This document shows positions 16,901-25,159 of a stretch of 64,000 nucleotides of DNA, in pieces (positions within the stretch are counted from its first letter, which is position 1; the number at the start of each line of letters is the position of its first letter). This DNA is from Nocardioides sp. REDSEA-S33_B3 (GTDB lineage: Bacteria > Actinomycetota > Actinomycetes > Propionibacteriales > Nocardioidaceae), in contig LUPK01000033.1 of the NCBI GenBank assembly GCA_001627335.1, positions 1 through 64,000 on the forward strand, written 5' to 3'. The translations under genes and the position numbers were made by a program. Under the pieces are notes generated by a model that worked only from the letters and a program-made list of their open reading frames with translations, ran no database searches and had not been told where the DNA came from.

Positions 16901-17532
16901 TCGTTGCCCTCGACGCCGGCGGGGAAGAGGAGCTCGCCGACGGGCCCGGAGATCGGGAAGTGGAAGAGGGTGAAGTCCTCGGGGTGGTCGCTGTCGATCT
17001 GGCCGAGGTTGTACTCCGCGCCGCGGATGAAGAGGATCGCCGAGCTCTCCAGCAGCACGAACGCCTCGACGAAGTAGGCCTGCCACTGGGTGGAGCCGAA
17101 GAAGCGGCTCCTGCGCCCCTTGTCGCGCGGGTGGTTGCGCTGGCGGTGGATGATCAGCGCGATGATGCCGATCGTGCCGAGCAGGCCCAGGCCCTCGCTG
17201 ACCCACTCGTAGATGAAGAAGTGGCCGATGATCGGCAACGCGAAGTCGGGGTCGAACAGCTGGACGAAGCCGGTCGCGACCGCCGCCGAAAGCACCAGGA
17301 AGGCGGCGTAGATGAACCAGTGCATCGCACCGATCCAGTGCCACTGGAGCATGCGCGTGTGGAGGAAGGACTCCTTCAGCAGCGTCACCGCCCGCTTGCC
17401 GGGGTTGTCGCTGCGGTTCATGGCCGGCTGACCGAGGCGTACCGTCGCCACGATCTGCTGCACCGCGCGCGCCGTCATGGCGACGGCGACAGCGGTGAAG
17501 GCCAGGGACACCACGATGGCGAAGGTCTGCAT
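13993..17532 (-). CDS. EtfD-like membrane Fe-S oxidoreductase with long SLFD-repeat tail
   Basis: The 1179-aa protein has about five membrane spans (within residues 5-240, histidines near 66-72), then two 4Fe-4S motifs (Cys319/322/325/329 and Cys418/421/424/428). Two heterodisulfide-reductase-type cysteine-rich domains follow, including the Cys581/584, Cys637, Cys673-674 and Cys711/714 residues. This is the architecture of mycobacterial Rv0338c (EtfD), which takes electrons from ETF and passes them to menaquinone during fatty-acid oxidation. Residues 751-1179 are an added Ala/Glu/Pro-rich, acidic, disordered tail with seven SLFD motifs (starting at 818, 854, 897, 943, 990, 1064 and 1175), the last at the C-terminus. 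ATG 17532 follows an AGGAG site. Confidence 0.9.
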   Translation of the reverse strand: MQTFAIVVSLAFTAVAVAMTARAVQQIVATVRLGQPAMNRSDNPGKRAVTLLKESFLHTRMLQWHWIGAMHWFIYAAFLVLSAAVATGFVQLFDPDFALPIIGHFFIYEWVSEGLGLLGTIGIIALIIHRQRNHPRDKGRRSRFFGSTQWQAYFVEAFVLLESSAILFIRGAEYNLGQIDSDHPEDFTLFHFPISGPVGELLFPAGVEGNEAVLENIIVIIAMIKVVLAMTWLIVISSNLTMGVAWHRFTAWFNIFFKRESVGRDTDGATTALGGMKPLTNNGKPVTLDDIDDLDEDATLGVGAIEDFSWKGILDFTTCTECGRCQSQCPAWNTDKPLSPKLLITAMRDHAYAKAPYLKAPEGEREALLEGNTALATEVEKPLVGETGGRLDGLEDGEWFYNPANGAAVIDPEVLWNCTSCGACVQQCPVDIEHVDHIMDMRRHQILVESNFPAELNGLFKGLENKGNPWNMSGSARMDWAKDLPFDVKVVGDDIEDLDSVDWLFWVGCAGAYEDRAKKTTRAVAELLDMAGVTFGVLGNGETCTGDPARRAGNEFVFQGLAQQNVESFKEYKVKKVVSTCAHCFNTLKNEYKEFGVELEVVHHTQLLNRLVREGKLTPVKDGAGAHKRSITYHDPCYIGRHNGVYTPPRELLQVLPGAEYVEMERANERSFCCGAGGARMWMEENLGERININRTTEAVGTGADQIAVGCPFCRVMLSDGLTMKQSKGEAREEVEVLDVAQMLLASVKGEQATKLAPGQGAAAAPAKAKAAPAGGAGGDTDVATKAEPEAGDVTVTEDTVTETADAGPAAKASGGSSLFDDASSMLDDEPAAKAAPEKSEDTGADKGGDKGGSLFDDASSMFDEPAEKPAEKPSEQQAAAPEAKAAPAEESLGGGSLFDLGGDEAPAAEEEPAAPAEAKAAPAAEPTEADPEPSTDLGSGGSLFDLTADEPAAAAPKAEEKAPAAEEPAEKPAETSEPTESVDLSGGGSLFDIPADEPAPAAPAAAETPAEPEVEQPAAEKSEEQAEEKVEPAQAEEPAAKAEPTPAPEKPAAPAVDLDAAGSLFDIAAPANAPAPAAPAAPETPAAAPEATGSTEAAAPEEPAQAEPEAAAEETAEESTEEPETAESTEAETTEEPEPEASTEAAPVEEKPKPVSSGEAHQPRTDADIDGTESLFDL

Positions 17533-17703
17533 GGATCTCCTCGTCTCCAGCACCTGCCCAGGGGGCGACAGGTGCTCGCGTGAGCCTAGGGGGGCCCGAC
17601 CATGTCCGTCAGGCCCGTCCGGGGTGAGGTAGATCCTACCGGTAGGTAACTTGCGGCGGTGGGTGGTCTCGACGCCCGCTCGTCGCCGGCGTGGCGCCGA
17701 GGG
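17533..17703. promoter_or_regulatory. Promoter side of the EtfD-like gene, with palindrome and repeat copy
   Basis: It contains the perfect palindrome CCTACCGGTAGG at 17635-17646 running into GGTAACTT (17645-17652), an element like that upstream of the acyl-CoA dehydrogenase gene. The 20-bp repeat GGTGGTCTCGACGCCCGCTC lies at 17662-17681, just past the stop of the next leftward gene at 17704. Confidence 0.4.
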
Positions 17704-20286
17704 TCAGGTGCGCTTGACCTTGCGCAGCTTGCCCTTGCCGTTGAACGTGGCGGTCAGCTCCACCTTCTTGCCCCGCCCGTCCTTGGCGCAGAAGCCGTAG
17801 CTCCTGCCCAGGCGGGTGTAGGGCTGGCCGACGACCTTCATCACCGTGGTGGTGCTCATGCCGCGGCGCAGCTTCTTCTGCACGGTGCCGACCGGGAGCC
17901 GGTTGCCGGGGTTGCGGCAGGAGTCGGGCGCGATGCCGTAGGCGCGCTCCCACATCTGCAGGTAGGCCTCGGCCCCGCGGGACATGTCGTCGAGGATCTT
18001 CGCGCCGTCGCCCTTCTTCGACGCCTCGGCGATCAGCGAGAGGTCCTGGATCCAGTCGGGGTAGAGGCCGTACTGCGCCACGCCGTCGACGTTGATGTCG
18101 TAGACCCGCTCGCCGGCCACCTGCTGGTCGACGCGTACGCCGCCGAGCCCCCGGAACGGGTAGGTGACCGGGTTCGGGACGTCCTCCCCGCGGGGGCCGC
18201 CCTGGGCGCCGAGCCCGTTGATGTCGGCGCCGAAGCCGAAGCCCCAGTAGTAGCGCGGGTCCGCCCAGCCCTGGTGGGAGCGCCACTTCTCCACGAAGCC
18301 GGTGCTGCCGCCGGCGTACGCGGTGATGATGCCGCCGGCCCGGTAGACGCGCGGGTAGGCGTCGAGCGTGGACCAGGAGTGGCTGGAGATCAGGCCGTGG
18401 TAGCCCATCTCCTCGATCTGGTCGAGCGTGGCGTTGCGGGCCTTCACGCTCATGTGGTCGGGGTCGAAGATGATGTGGCGCTTCGCGAGCTCGTTGATCG
18501 TGTACTCACCGAGCGTGGTGAGGCCGCGGCTGTTGCAGTGCAGCGGCGTCGGGTAGAGCGGCAGCGCGGGCAGCGCCAGCGTCCCCGACAGCATCGCGAT
18601 GGCCCCGAAGAGCGCGTCCTGCTGGCCGGCGGAGATGTCCGGGGCGGCGTACTGCGTCTTGTCGGCGCTCTCGCCGTCCTCCGGTTCGCAGTGCTGCATG
18701 TCCCAGAAGGTGCCGGTCTCGAGGAAGTTGGCGCTGTTGACCAGCACCCCGGTCTCGCCAGCGTCCCCGGCGATGCCCGACAGCGCGTTGTCGAACTTGT
18801 TGACGATCTCCATCTGACGCACGCCGAGGTCGTGCATCTCGTCGATCTGGGTGGCGATCTCCTCCTCGTCGCACGCCGGGACGTCGCCGACGAGCGGCAC
18901 GTTCTTGAAGGTGCAGCCGAACGGCACGGAGGTCTCGATGCCGAGGATCACCGCCATCTTGCCGTCGTTGATGACCTCGCGGGCCTCGTAGGGGCTGGTG
19001 ACGATGCGGTAGAAGCCCTTGCCGGGGCCGCCGAACTGGGCGTCGACGTAGTCCTGGAAGGCGTAGGTCTGGGCGGCCTGCAGGCGCACGGAGTCCATGT
19101 CGTCGCAGGAGTTCCGCTTCAGCGGGTAGAGCTGGCACAGCTGGTTGTTCTCGACCAGCAGGTTGACGAAGATGCGCTGGCCGCCGCGCCAGGCGCGCTC
19201 CATCCAGCGGTAGTAGGTGCCCTCGTGGGTCAGCGAGTCCGGTGCCGGCCAGTCCACGAACGTCGGCCAGCCGACCGGGTCGTGGCTCGGCTTGCCCGAG
19301 AGCGCCGCCTCGAGGACGGCGCCGTAGCCGCCGGTGGTGGTGTGGTCGATGCAGTCGACGAGGGCGAACGGGGCGCCGAAGGGGTCCCAGGGCTTGCCGC
19401 AGTGGGCCATGCCGCCGAGGAACTCGAAGGCCATGTGGTGGGTGTGCCCGTCGACGTACCCACGGACCTCCTGGAAGTCGCTGACACCGCCGTGCGGGTT
19501 GCCGCGGACGTTGACGCCGGCCTCGGGGTACGCCGTGCAGCCGGACGCCCGGGTGGCGCGGAAGGAGCTGGCGCCGTCGATGGTGAGCGGCTCGCCGTCC
19601 TGGGTGAGGGTCAGCTGCTTCCCGGTGAGCTCGGCGGTCCACACCGCCTCCGCCGCGGCCTCATCGACGGTGCCGCCCGGCACGAGCAGCTGGGAGTCGG
19701 GGTCCTGGATGAGGTAGGTGCCCAGCGCGGTCGGTTTGAAGTAGAGCGGGGTCCCGCCCGGCACGAGCGTGTAGCAGCCGTTGGCCAGGGCGTACTTGGT
19801 GCGCGGCGTCTTCGTGCGGCGGGGGTAGGCGCGCGTGCCGCGCAGCTTCGGGTCCGGCAGCGCCCGCTCCCGGTCGACGTAGCGCGTCGAGGCCGCCCGC
19901 TCGGCGGCGGTCGTCGGGTCCACCGGGTCGGAGGCCGACGTGCCCGCCCGGGACAGGGCGTCGCGCTCGCCGTCGCCGACGGCGCCATGGATGTCGAAGC
20001 GCTCGCCGCGCGGCCCCTCCAGCGTCATCCCGCCACCGCTGCTGGCGCGGTGCAGCTCCTTGAGGTCCACCCGCGGGGTGGTCGGCGCGTGGCCGGGCAG
20101 GGCCATCACGGCGGCCACGAGGGCGGCGGCGCTGACGCCGGCGAGCACGAGCCGGGGAGTACGTCGACGGGCGCCGCCGATGGGGTGCTGGGCCGACTGC
20201 TGGGCCGACTGCTGGGCCGGGCCGGCCGGGTCGTGCTGGCTGCGGTCGCGGCGCGGGAACCGACGGGAGCGGGGCTGGCTGGGCAT
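17704..20286 (-). CDS. Predicted secreted amidohydrolase-like metalloprotein
   Basis: The 860-aa protein has an N-terminal Arg/Gln-rich cytosolic stretch, one membrane segment at about 45-62, then a large outer domain. GYVDGHTHHMAFEF (His281, His283, His284) resembles the HxH metal motif of amidohydrolase/M19-dipeptidase barrels, supported by VNLLVENNQLC, VILGIETS, FDPDHMS and SSHSWST. A C-terminal segment (about residues 805-860, VGTVQKKLRRGMSTTTVMKVVGQPY) resembles the SmpA/OmlA lipoprotein fold. I do not recognise a named family. A renal-dipeptidase-like hydrolase is the closest guess. ATG 20286 follows a GGAGG site. Confidence 0.6.
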   Translation of the reverse strand: MPSQPRSRRFPRRDRSQHDPAGPAQQSAQQSAQHPIGGARRRTPRLVLAGVSAAALVAAVMALPGHAPTTPRVDLKELHRASSGGGMTLEGPRGERFDIHGAVGDGERDALSRAGTSASDPVDPTTAAERAASTRYVDRERALPDPKLRGTRAYPRRTKTPRTKYALANGCYTLVPGGTPLYFKPTALGTYLIQDPDSQLLVPGGTVDEAAAEAVWTAELTGKQLTLTQDGEPLTIDGASSFRATRASGCTAYPEAGVNVRGNPHGGVSDFQEVRGYVDGHTHHMAFEFLGGMAHCGKPWDPFGAPFALVDCIDHTTTGGYGAVLEAALSGKPSHDPVGWPTFVDWPAPDSLTHEGTYYRWMERAWRGGQRIFVNLLVENNQLCQLYPLKRNSCDDMDSVRLQAAQTYAFQDYVDAQFGGPGKGFYRIVTSPYEAREVINDGKMAVILGIETSVPFGCTFKNVPLVGDVPACDEEEIATQIDEMHDLGVRQMEIVNKFDNALSGIAGDAGETGVLVNSANFLETGTFWDMQHCEPEDGESADKTQYAAPDISAGQQDALFGAIAMLSGTLALPALPLYPTPLHCNSRGLTTLGEYTINELAKRHIIFDPDHMSVKARNATLDQIEEMGYHGLISSHSWSTLDAYPRVYRAGGIITAYAGGSTGFVEKWRSHQGWADPRYYWGFGFGADINGLGAQGGPRGEDVPNPVTYPFRGLGGVRVDQQVAGERVYDINVDGVAQYGLYPDWIQDLSLIAEASKKGDGAKILDDMSRGAEAYLQMWERAYGIAPDSCRNPGNRLPVGTVQKKLRRGMSTTTVMKVVGQPYTRLGRSYGFCAKDGRGKKVELTATFNGKGKLRKVKRT

Positions 20287-20389
20287 GGGGGGACCTCCGA
20301 GGTGACGTCCGGAGAATCTGACACATGTTCACATCCGTGTCGAGGGAAACGGGGTATTCGGTCACCTGCGGTGCGCAGGGTGCGGCCCC

Positions 20390-21991
20390 GTGCGTCCCCC
20401 GATCCGCCGCTCCCGGCTGCTGCCCCTGCTCCTCGTCCCCGCCCTCGCGCTGACCCCGCTGGCGACCCAGTCGGTCGCTCCGGGCGAGCGCCTGCTCGCG
20501 CCCGCCGGCGCCGAGACCGAGGACCCGGCCACCGGTGTCCCCGACCGGGTCGTGCTGAACCCGACCGAGGACACCACGACCTCGGTGATGGTCACCTGGC
20601 GCACGGCTGCGGGGCTGGAGGACCACCGCGCCCAGGTGCGGCTGCCCGGTGGTGGCCGGCTCGTCGGTGAGTTCCCCTCCTCGCACGAGGAGTCGGCGAT
20701 GTCCCAGCCCGAGGCCGAGCACCACAGCACGCTCATGGACGGCCTCGAGCCGGGCACCGCCTACGAGTACCGCGTGGGCGGCGAGGCCGGCTGGAGCCGT
20801 TGGCGCCCGATGCGCACCGCCGACGAGGGCAGCGAGCCGTTCACCTTCCTCTACTTCGGCGACGCCCAGAACGGCCTGACCGACTGGTGGCCGCCCGTCG
20901 TGCGGCGGGCGCTGCGCGGGGAGCCCGACGCCCGGCTGACCCTGCACGAGGGCGACCAGATCAACGAGGCCGACAACGACCCCGAGTGGGGCGATTGGTT
21001 CCGCGGGGCCGAGCGGCTGCTGACCTCGACGCTGACGCTGACCAGCCCCGGCAACCACGAGTACTCCGGTGACCAGTTCATCACCGGCTACCGCGCGCAC
21101 TACGAGTACCCGCTCAACGGGCCGCTGCTGCTGCGCCACGAGGACGTCTACTACGCCGACTACCAGGGCGTGCGCTTCATCGGCCTCAACGCCAACCAGC
21201 AGCTCGGCGCGCCCGACCAGGCGATCTGGCTGCGCCGCATCGCCCTGACCGAGAACCCGATGGACTGGACGGTCGTCTTCTTCCACCACCCGGTGTTCAG
21301 CGCCTCCGAGGGCCGCGACAACCCGCAGCTGCGCGCGTTCTGGCTGCCCACCTTGGAGGAGCTCGGCATCGACCTGGTCCTCCAGGGCCACGACCACACC
21401 TACGCCCGCGGCCACCTCACCGAGAACGAGACCGGACCCGGCACGCACGTGGGGCCGACGTACGTCGTCTCGGTGGCCGGCTCGAAGTACTACGAGCTGG
21501 CCCCGGCCGACGACAACGTGTGGACGCAGAACGACGCGACCCGGGTGCTGGCGCACGCCCAGACCTCGACCTACCAGGCGATCTCGGTCTCGCAGGACCG
21601 GCTGGTCTTCCGCTCGGTCATCGGTGCGAAGGGGGAGGGCAGCACCACCGACCGCGAGCGGGGCGACCTGCTGGACGCCTTCACCATCACCCGTGGCGAG
21701 GACGGCACCAAGGTCGTCGAGGACGGCCTGCCGACGCGGGTCAAGGTGCGGCGCACCCGCGTGAAGGGCCGGGAGGGCGTCGTGGTGGCGAGGCTGCTGG
21801 CGCCGCGGCACCGTCCGACCGGCCGCGTGACCGCGTGGGTGGGCGAGGAGAAGGTCGGTGCCGGCCGGCTCCGGAAGGGTCGCGTCCGGGTCACGCTGCG
21901 CGGCCTGCCGCGTCGGGCCGAGGCCGTCGAGCTGCGCTACTCCGGGGACGGTCGGGCGTGTGCCGCCACCAGGGCCGTCCCGCTCGGCTGA
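20390..21991 (+). CDS. Secreted purple-acid-phosphatase-like metallophosphoesterase
   Basis: The 533-aa exported enzyme has a signal peptide (residues 1-30), then a fibronectin-like PAP N-terminal domain (VVLNPTEDTTTSVMVTWRT, ending YEYRVGGEAGWS). The calcineurin-like domain has all the metal motifs: YFGDAQNG (Asp158), EGDQIN (Asp189), GNHEY (221-224), FFHHPVFS and QGHDHTYARGH. The C-terminal 100 residues form a basic beta domain. It probably dephosphorylates extracellular organic phosphates. GTG 20390; its last 55 bases overlap the convergent EamA gene. Confidence 0.9.
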   Translation: MRPPIRRSRLLPLLLVPALALTPLATQSVAPGERLLAPAGAETEDPATGVPDRVVLNPTEDTTTSVMVTWRTAAGLEDHRAQVRLPGGGRLVGEFPSSHEESAMSQPEAEHHSTLMDGLEPGTAYEYRVGGEAGWSRWRPMRTADEGSEPFTFLYFGDAQNGLTDWWPPVVRRALRGEPDARLTLHEGDQINEADNDPEWGDWFRGAERLLTSTLTLTSPGNHEYSGDQFITGYRAHYEYPLNGPLLLRHEDVYYADYQGVRFIGLNANQQLGAPDQAIWLRRIALTENPMDWTVVFFHHPVFSASEGRDNPQLRAFWLPTLEELGIDLVLQGHDHTYARGHLTENETGPGTHVGPTYVVSVAGSKYYELAPADDNVWTQNDATRVLAHAQTSTYQAISVSQDRLVFRSVIGAKGEGSTTDRERGDLLDAFTITRGEDGTKVVEDGLPTRVKVRRTRVKGREGVVVARLLAPRHRPTGRVTAWVGEEKVGAGRLRKGRVRVTLRGLPRRAEAVELRYSGDGRACAATRAVPLG

Positions 21992-22890
21992 ACGAGCGGG
22001 TCCTCCCGGCCGAGACCGGCCACGGCGGCGAGCACCAGCGCGGTGCCGAGCAGCCCGAGCGGGCCGATGCGCTCGTCGAGCAGCACCGCGGCGACGGCCG
22101 CCGCGGTGACGGGCTCGAGCAGGGTCGCGACGGTGGCGGCCGAGCCCGAGGTGGTGCGCAGGCCGGCGTACAGCAGGGCGTAGGCCAACGCCATCGTCAG
22201 CACGCCCAGGTAGGCGAGCAGGGCCAGTGCGCCGGGGTCGTCCGTGAGTCGCGGGCCGTCGACGAGCAGGGCGAGCGGGGCCAGCCCGACGGCACCGACG
22301 GTCGTCGTGGCGGTGGTGAGCGCGAGCGGGGAGGTCTGCCGGGCCAGCACCTCGCCCTGCGCGGTGGCGAAGGCGTACGCCGACCCCGAGGCGAGCGCCG
22401 CCAGCAGCCCGAGGCCCGGGCTGGGGCCGGTGCCGCCGCCGTGGCCGGCGCCCACGCTGACCAGCACCAGGCCGGTGAGGGCCGCGACCAGGACGAGCGC
22501 CCGGGTGCCGCCGGGCGGCCGGCGGTGCCGGAGCGACTCCGCCGCGGTCAGCAGCACCGGCGCCAGGCCGAGGCTCACCACGGTCGCGACGGAGACGCCG
22601 ACGAGGGTGACGGAGGCGAAGTAGAGGGCCTGGTAGGCCGCGGTCGCGGTGCCGACGACGACGGTGCGCCGGGGGTGCTCCCGCAGCAGCCGCAGGAGGG
22701 CGGGGGCGCTGCGGGTGGCGAGCACGGCCACCGCGAGCACGGCGGCAGCCAGCACCATCCTCCACGCGCTGATGGTGACGACGTGCATCGGCACCCGCTC
22801 GCGGACCAGCTGCACGACCAGGCCCCCGGTGCCCCACAGGACACCGGCGAGGCAGACCTGGAGCAGGCCGAGGCGCGCACGGGCGCTCAT
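21937..22890 (-). CDS. EamA-family (drug/metabolite superfamily) transporter
   Basis: The 317-aa inner-membrane protein has ten hydrophobic spans arranged as two EamA repeats. Typical segments are GVLWGTGGLVVQLVRE at the start, YQALYFASVTLVGVSVATVV in repeat one, and ALLYAGLRTTSGSAATVATLLEPVTAA in repeat two, the last with the conserved LEP turn. Such proteins export amino acids or other metabolites. It overlaps the IclR gene by 4 bp (ATGA), so the regulator probably controls it. Confidence 0.9.
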   Translation of the reverse strand: MSARARLGLLQVCLAGVLWGTGGLVVQLVRERVPMHVVTISAWRMVLAAAVLAVAVLATRSAPALLRLLREHPRRTVVVGTATAAYQALYFASVTLVGVSVATVVSLGLAPVLLTAAESLRHRRPPGGTRALVLVAALTGLVLVSVGAGHGGGTGPSPGLGLLAALASGSAYAFATAQGEVLARQTSPLALTTATTTVGAVGLAPLALLVDGPRLTDDPGALALLAYLGVLTMALAYALLYAGLRTTSGSAATVATLLEPVTAAAVAAVLLDERIGPLGLLGTALVLAAVAGLGREDPLVQPSGTALVAAHARPSPE

Positions 22891-23645
22891 GGGCGACCTC
22901 CGAGCCGCGTGGTGAGGAGCTGCGCGGTGCGGCGTACGTCGGCGGCGAGCGCGGCGGGGTCGACCTGCTGCTCGTCGACCGGGTAGGTCACCGCGATGCC
23001 CGCGGCCGGATGGCCGGTGTGGTCGAGGACCGCGGCCGCCACGCTGGCCAGACCCTCGGTGACCTCGCCGTCCTCGGTGGCATGGCCGCGCTGCCGGGTC
23101 TCGGTGAGCAGCGACCGCAGTGCCGAGGGGGTGCGAGGGCCGCGACCCGTGCGGTCGACGAAGGAGTCGGCGTGCGGGTAGAGCGCGCGCACCTGGGCGG
23201 CGGGCAGGGCCGCCAGCAGCGCGCGGCCGCTGGCGGTCAGGTGGGCCGGCAGCCGCACCCCCACGTCGGTCACGAGCGGCGGTCGGCCCGGGGCTCGCTC
23301 CTCGACGACGTACAGCACGTCACGGCCGTGCAGGACCGCGAGATGAGCGCTGTGGCCGGTGCGGTCGACCAGCTGGGCGAGCGCGCGGCGACTGATCCGC
23401 TGCAGCGGCTCCTGGCGGGTGTAGCCGCTGCCGACCTCGAACGCCGCGACCCCGAGACCGTAGCGGTGCTCCTCGGGCAGGTGGGCCACGAAGCCCTCGG
23501 CCACCATGACGCCGAGCAGGTGGTACGCCGTCGACCGCGGCAGGTCGCAGGCGCGCGCGATCCGCTCCAGCGGCACCGGGTCGGGCTGGCTGGCCAGGAA
23601 GCGCAGCACCCGCAGCGTGCGGGTCGCGGCGGGGACCTGGCTCAT
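22887..23645 (-). CDS. IclR-family transcriptional regulator
   Basis: The 252-aa regulator has an N-terminal winged helix (TRTLRVLRFLASQ, RIARACDLPRSTAYHLLGVMV) and a C-terminal effector domain (ISRRALAQLVDRTGHSAHLAVLHGRDVLYVVEE, HLTASGRALLAALP, GLASVAAAVLDHTG). It is the first gene of a two-gene operon with the EamA transporter, its likely target. The effector is unknown. Confidence 0.92.
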   Translation of the reverse strand: MSQVPAATRTLRVLRFLASQPDPVPLERIARACDLPRSTAYHLLGVMVAEGFVAHLPEEHRYGLGVAAFEVGSGYTRQEPLQRISRRALAQLVDRTGHSAHLAVLHGRDVLYVVEERAPGRPPLVTDVGVRLPAHLTASGRALLAALPAAQVRALYPHADSFVDRTGRGPRTPSALRSLLTETRQRGHATEDGEVTEGLASVAAAVLDHTGHPAAGIAVTYPVDEQQVDPAALAADVRRTAQLLTTRLGGRP

Positions 23646-23676
23646 GGGGTGAAGGCTCTCACCTGGGGCGGGTGCG

Positions 23677-23717
23677 GGGTCTCGTGGCTCGTGGCTGGCG
23701 CTCCTCGCGCCTCGACC
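23677..23717. repeat. 41-bp copy of the GGGTCTCG-GGCTCG repeat family
   Basis: This 41-bp stretch matches 50975-51015 at 38 of 41 positions. In the second locus it forms one arm of a large hairpin; here no complementary arm is seen. Confidence 0.55.
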
Positions 23718-23725
23718 AGCGGGGT

Positions 23726-23770
23726 GGGGCGACCGGCGGTGGGGCGACCGGCGGTGGGGCGACCGGCGGC
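23726..23770. repeat. Three tandem 15-bp repeats
   Basis: Units at 23726-23740, 23741-23755 and 23756-23770 read GGGGCGACCGGCGGT, the third differing only in its last base. They lie immediately after the MFS stop at 23775, between this gene and the IclR start. There is no spacer sequence, so this is not a CRISPR. Confidence 0.8.
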
Positions 23771-23774
23771 GGGG

Positions 23775-25019
23775 TCACCGCAGCGGGTGCTCCTGCTCGG
23801 CGGGGACGAGGGGGGCGGCGAGGAGCGGGCAGAGAGCGGCGAGGGCGAAGGCGGCTGCGAATCCGATCCGGTCGACGACCACGCCGGCGACGGGCGGGAC
23901 GGCGGAGGCGGCGAGGTACTGCGCGGTGTTCTGGGCACCGAGGGCGCGACCGGACCAGAACGGCCCGGCCCGCTCGGCGACGGCGGTGAAGGCGAGCCCG
24001 TTGTCGGCGACGGTGAGCACGGTGGCGACCACGACCAGCGGGACCGCGATCGCGGCGTCGAGGCCGGCGGCGACGCCGAGCGCGCCCATGCAGACCGCGG
24101 CGGCGACGGCGACCCACCGCAGCGGGCGGAGCCGGCTCGAGACGCGGTCGCTGAGCGCACCGGCCGCGATCCGTCCGAGCGCCCCGGCGACCTGCGCGAG
24201 CCCGACGAGGGACCCGGCGGCGGCCGCCGACCACCCGCGGTCGGTGATGAGCCAGACCAGGGCGAAGGTCCACACCAGGAACTGCGGCACCACGAGCAGG
24301 ACCGAGACGAGGTGGATGCGCGCGAGGTAGCCGTCGCGGCGGTAGGGATTCGGGGCGTCGCCCTCGACCCGCGGCGGCCGGGGCGGGTCCACGACGACCG
24401 CCAGCACGACGAGCGCACCCACCAGGGCGGCGACGGCGGGGACGAGCAGCGCGCTGGCGACCCCGTGCCGCTCTGCGGTGACGGCGATCGAGACCGCGGC
24501 GACGCCGACCCCGACCGGCTGGGCCATCTGCCGGATGCCCATCGCCAGGCCCCGGCGCTGCGGGGGGAACCACCCCACGACGACCCGGCCGCTGGCCGAG
24601 GCGGTGCTGGCGGCGGCCGCACCCGCGAGCAGCAGGGTCAGGCCGAGCATGGTCGGGTCCTGCGAGCGGGCACCGAGGACCGCGAGGCCGCCCGCACCCG
24701 CGGTGAGCAGCAGCCCGGTGACCAGCACCAGACGCTCCCCGCGGCGGTCGGTGACCATCCCCCAGGCGACGAGGGCCAGCACCACGCCGAGCGTCGGGGC
24801 GGCGGCGACCAGGCCCGCCTGCGGCAGGCTCAGGCCGAGCTGGTCGCGCAGCGAGGGGATGAGGAACGCCGGCCCGTGGATCGTCACCGCCGCCGCGGCC
24901 TGGGCCAGCGTGGAGGCGCCGAGCATCGCCCAGCGCCGGGTCCACCCCGGGCTGCGCTGGTCGACGATGACGCTCACCGACCCATCAGAAACCCTCGACC
25001 CCCCGGATCCGACCAGCAT
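23775..25019 (-). CDS. MFS transporter
   Basis: The 414-aa product has twelve hydrophobic spans. The loop after span two reads GMVTDRRGERLVLVTG (MFS motif A), and the second half repeats it as AGALSDRVSSRL. The overall form resembles oxalate/formate-antiporter-like or cyanate-type single-domain MFS carriers, but the substrate is unknown. ATG 25019 is taken; a GTG at 24977 is an alternative, and neither has a strong ribosome site. Confidence 0.88.
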   Translation of the reverse strand: MLVGSGGSRVSDGSVSVIVDQRSPGWTRRWAMLGASTLAQAAAAVTIHGPAFLIPSLRDQLGLSLPQAGLVAAAPTLGVVLALVAWGMVTDRRGERLVLVTGLLLTAGAGGLAVLGARSQDPTMLGLTLLLAGAAAASTASASGRVVVGWFPPQRRGLAMGIRQMAQPVGVGVAAVSIAVTAERHGVASALLVPAVAALVGALVVLAVVVDPPRPPRVEGDAPNPYRRDGYLARIHLVSVLLVVPQFLVWTFALVWLITDRGWSAAAAGSLVGLAQVAGALGRIAAGALSDRVSSRLRPLRWVAVAAAVCMGALGVAAGLDAAIAVPLVVVATVLTVADNGLAFTAVAERAGPFWSGRALGAQNTAQYLAASAVPPVAGVVVDRIGFAAAFALAALCPLLAAPLVPAEQEHPLR

Positions 25020-25096
25020 CTCGGCGTACGGCGTGTGAGAAATGCCGCCGAGAGGTCACTGGCGCACGGCCGAGGGGTCGCTCGTGCACGGCCCGG

Positions 25097-25147
25097 ACGC
25101 CGAACCGGCGCGACGCTCCGTACGGAGACGTCGCGCCGGTTCGGCGT
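25097..25147 (-). terminator. Perfect 19-bp hairpin terminator
   Basis: Arms 25097-25115 and 25129-25147 pair perfectly, and the loop contains the palindrome CTCCGTACGGAG (25116-25127). The stem includes GCCGAACCGGC, shared with 8099-8140. It sits 12 bp after the stop at 25160. Confidence 0.85.
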
Positions 25148-25159
25148 GGTGGTCCGGGG

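Noticed and set aside
14047..17583. Long open frame (about 1180 codons) antisense to the EtfD-like gene
   Set aside because: It is low-complexity Leu/Gly/Arg/Val-rich, mirrors the codon bias of the real gene, and has no domain; the opposite strand encodes intact Fe-S motifs.
23726..23770. Tandem 15-bp units considered as a CRISPR or iteron array
   Set aside because: Units are directly adjacent without spacers, only three copies, no cas or replication gene nearby.
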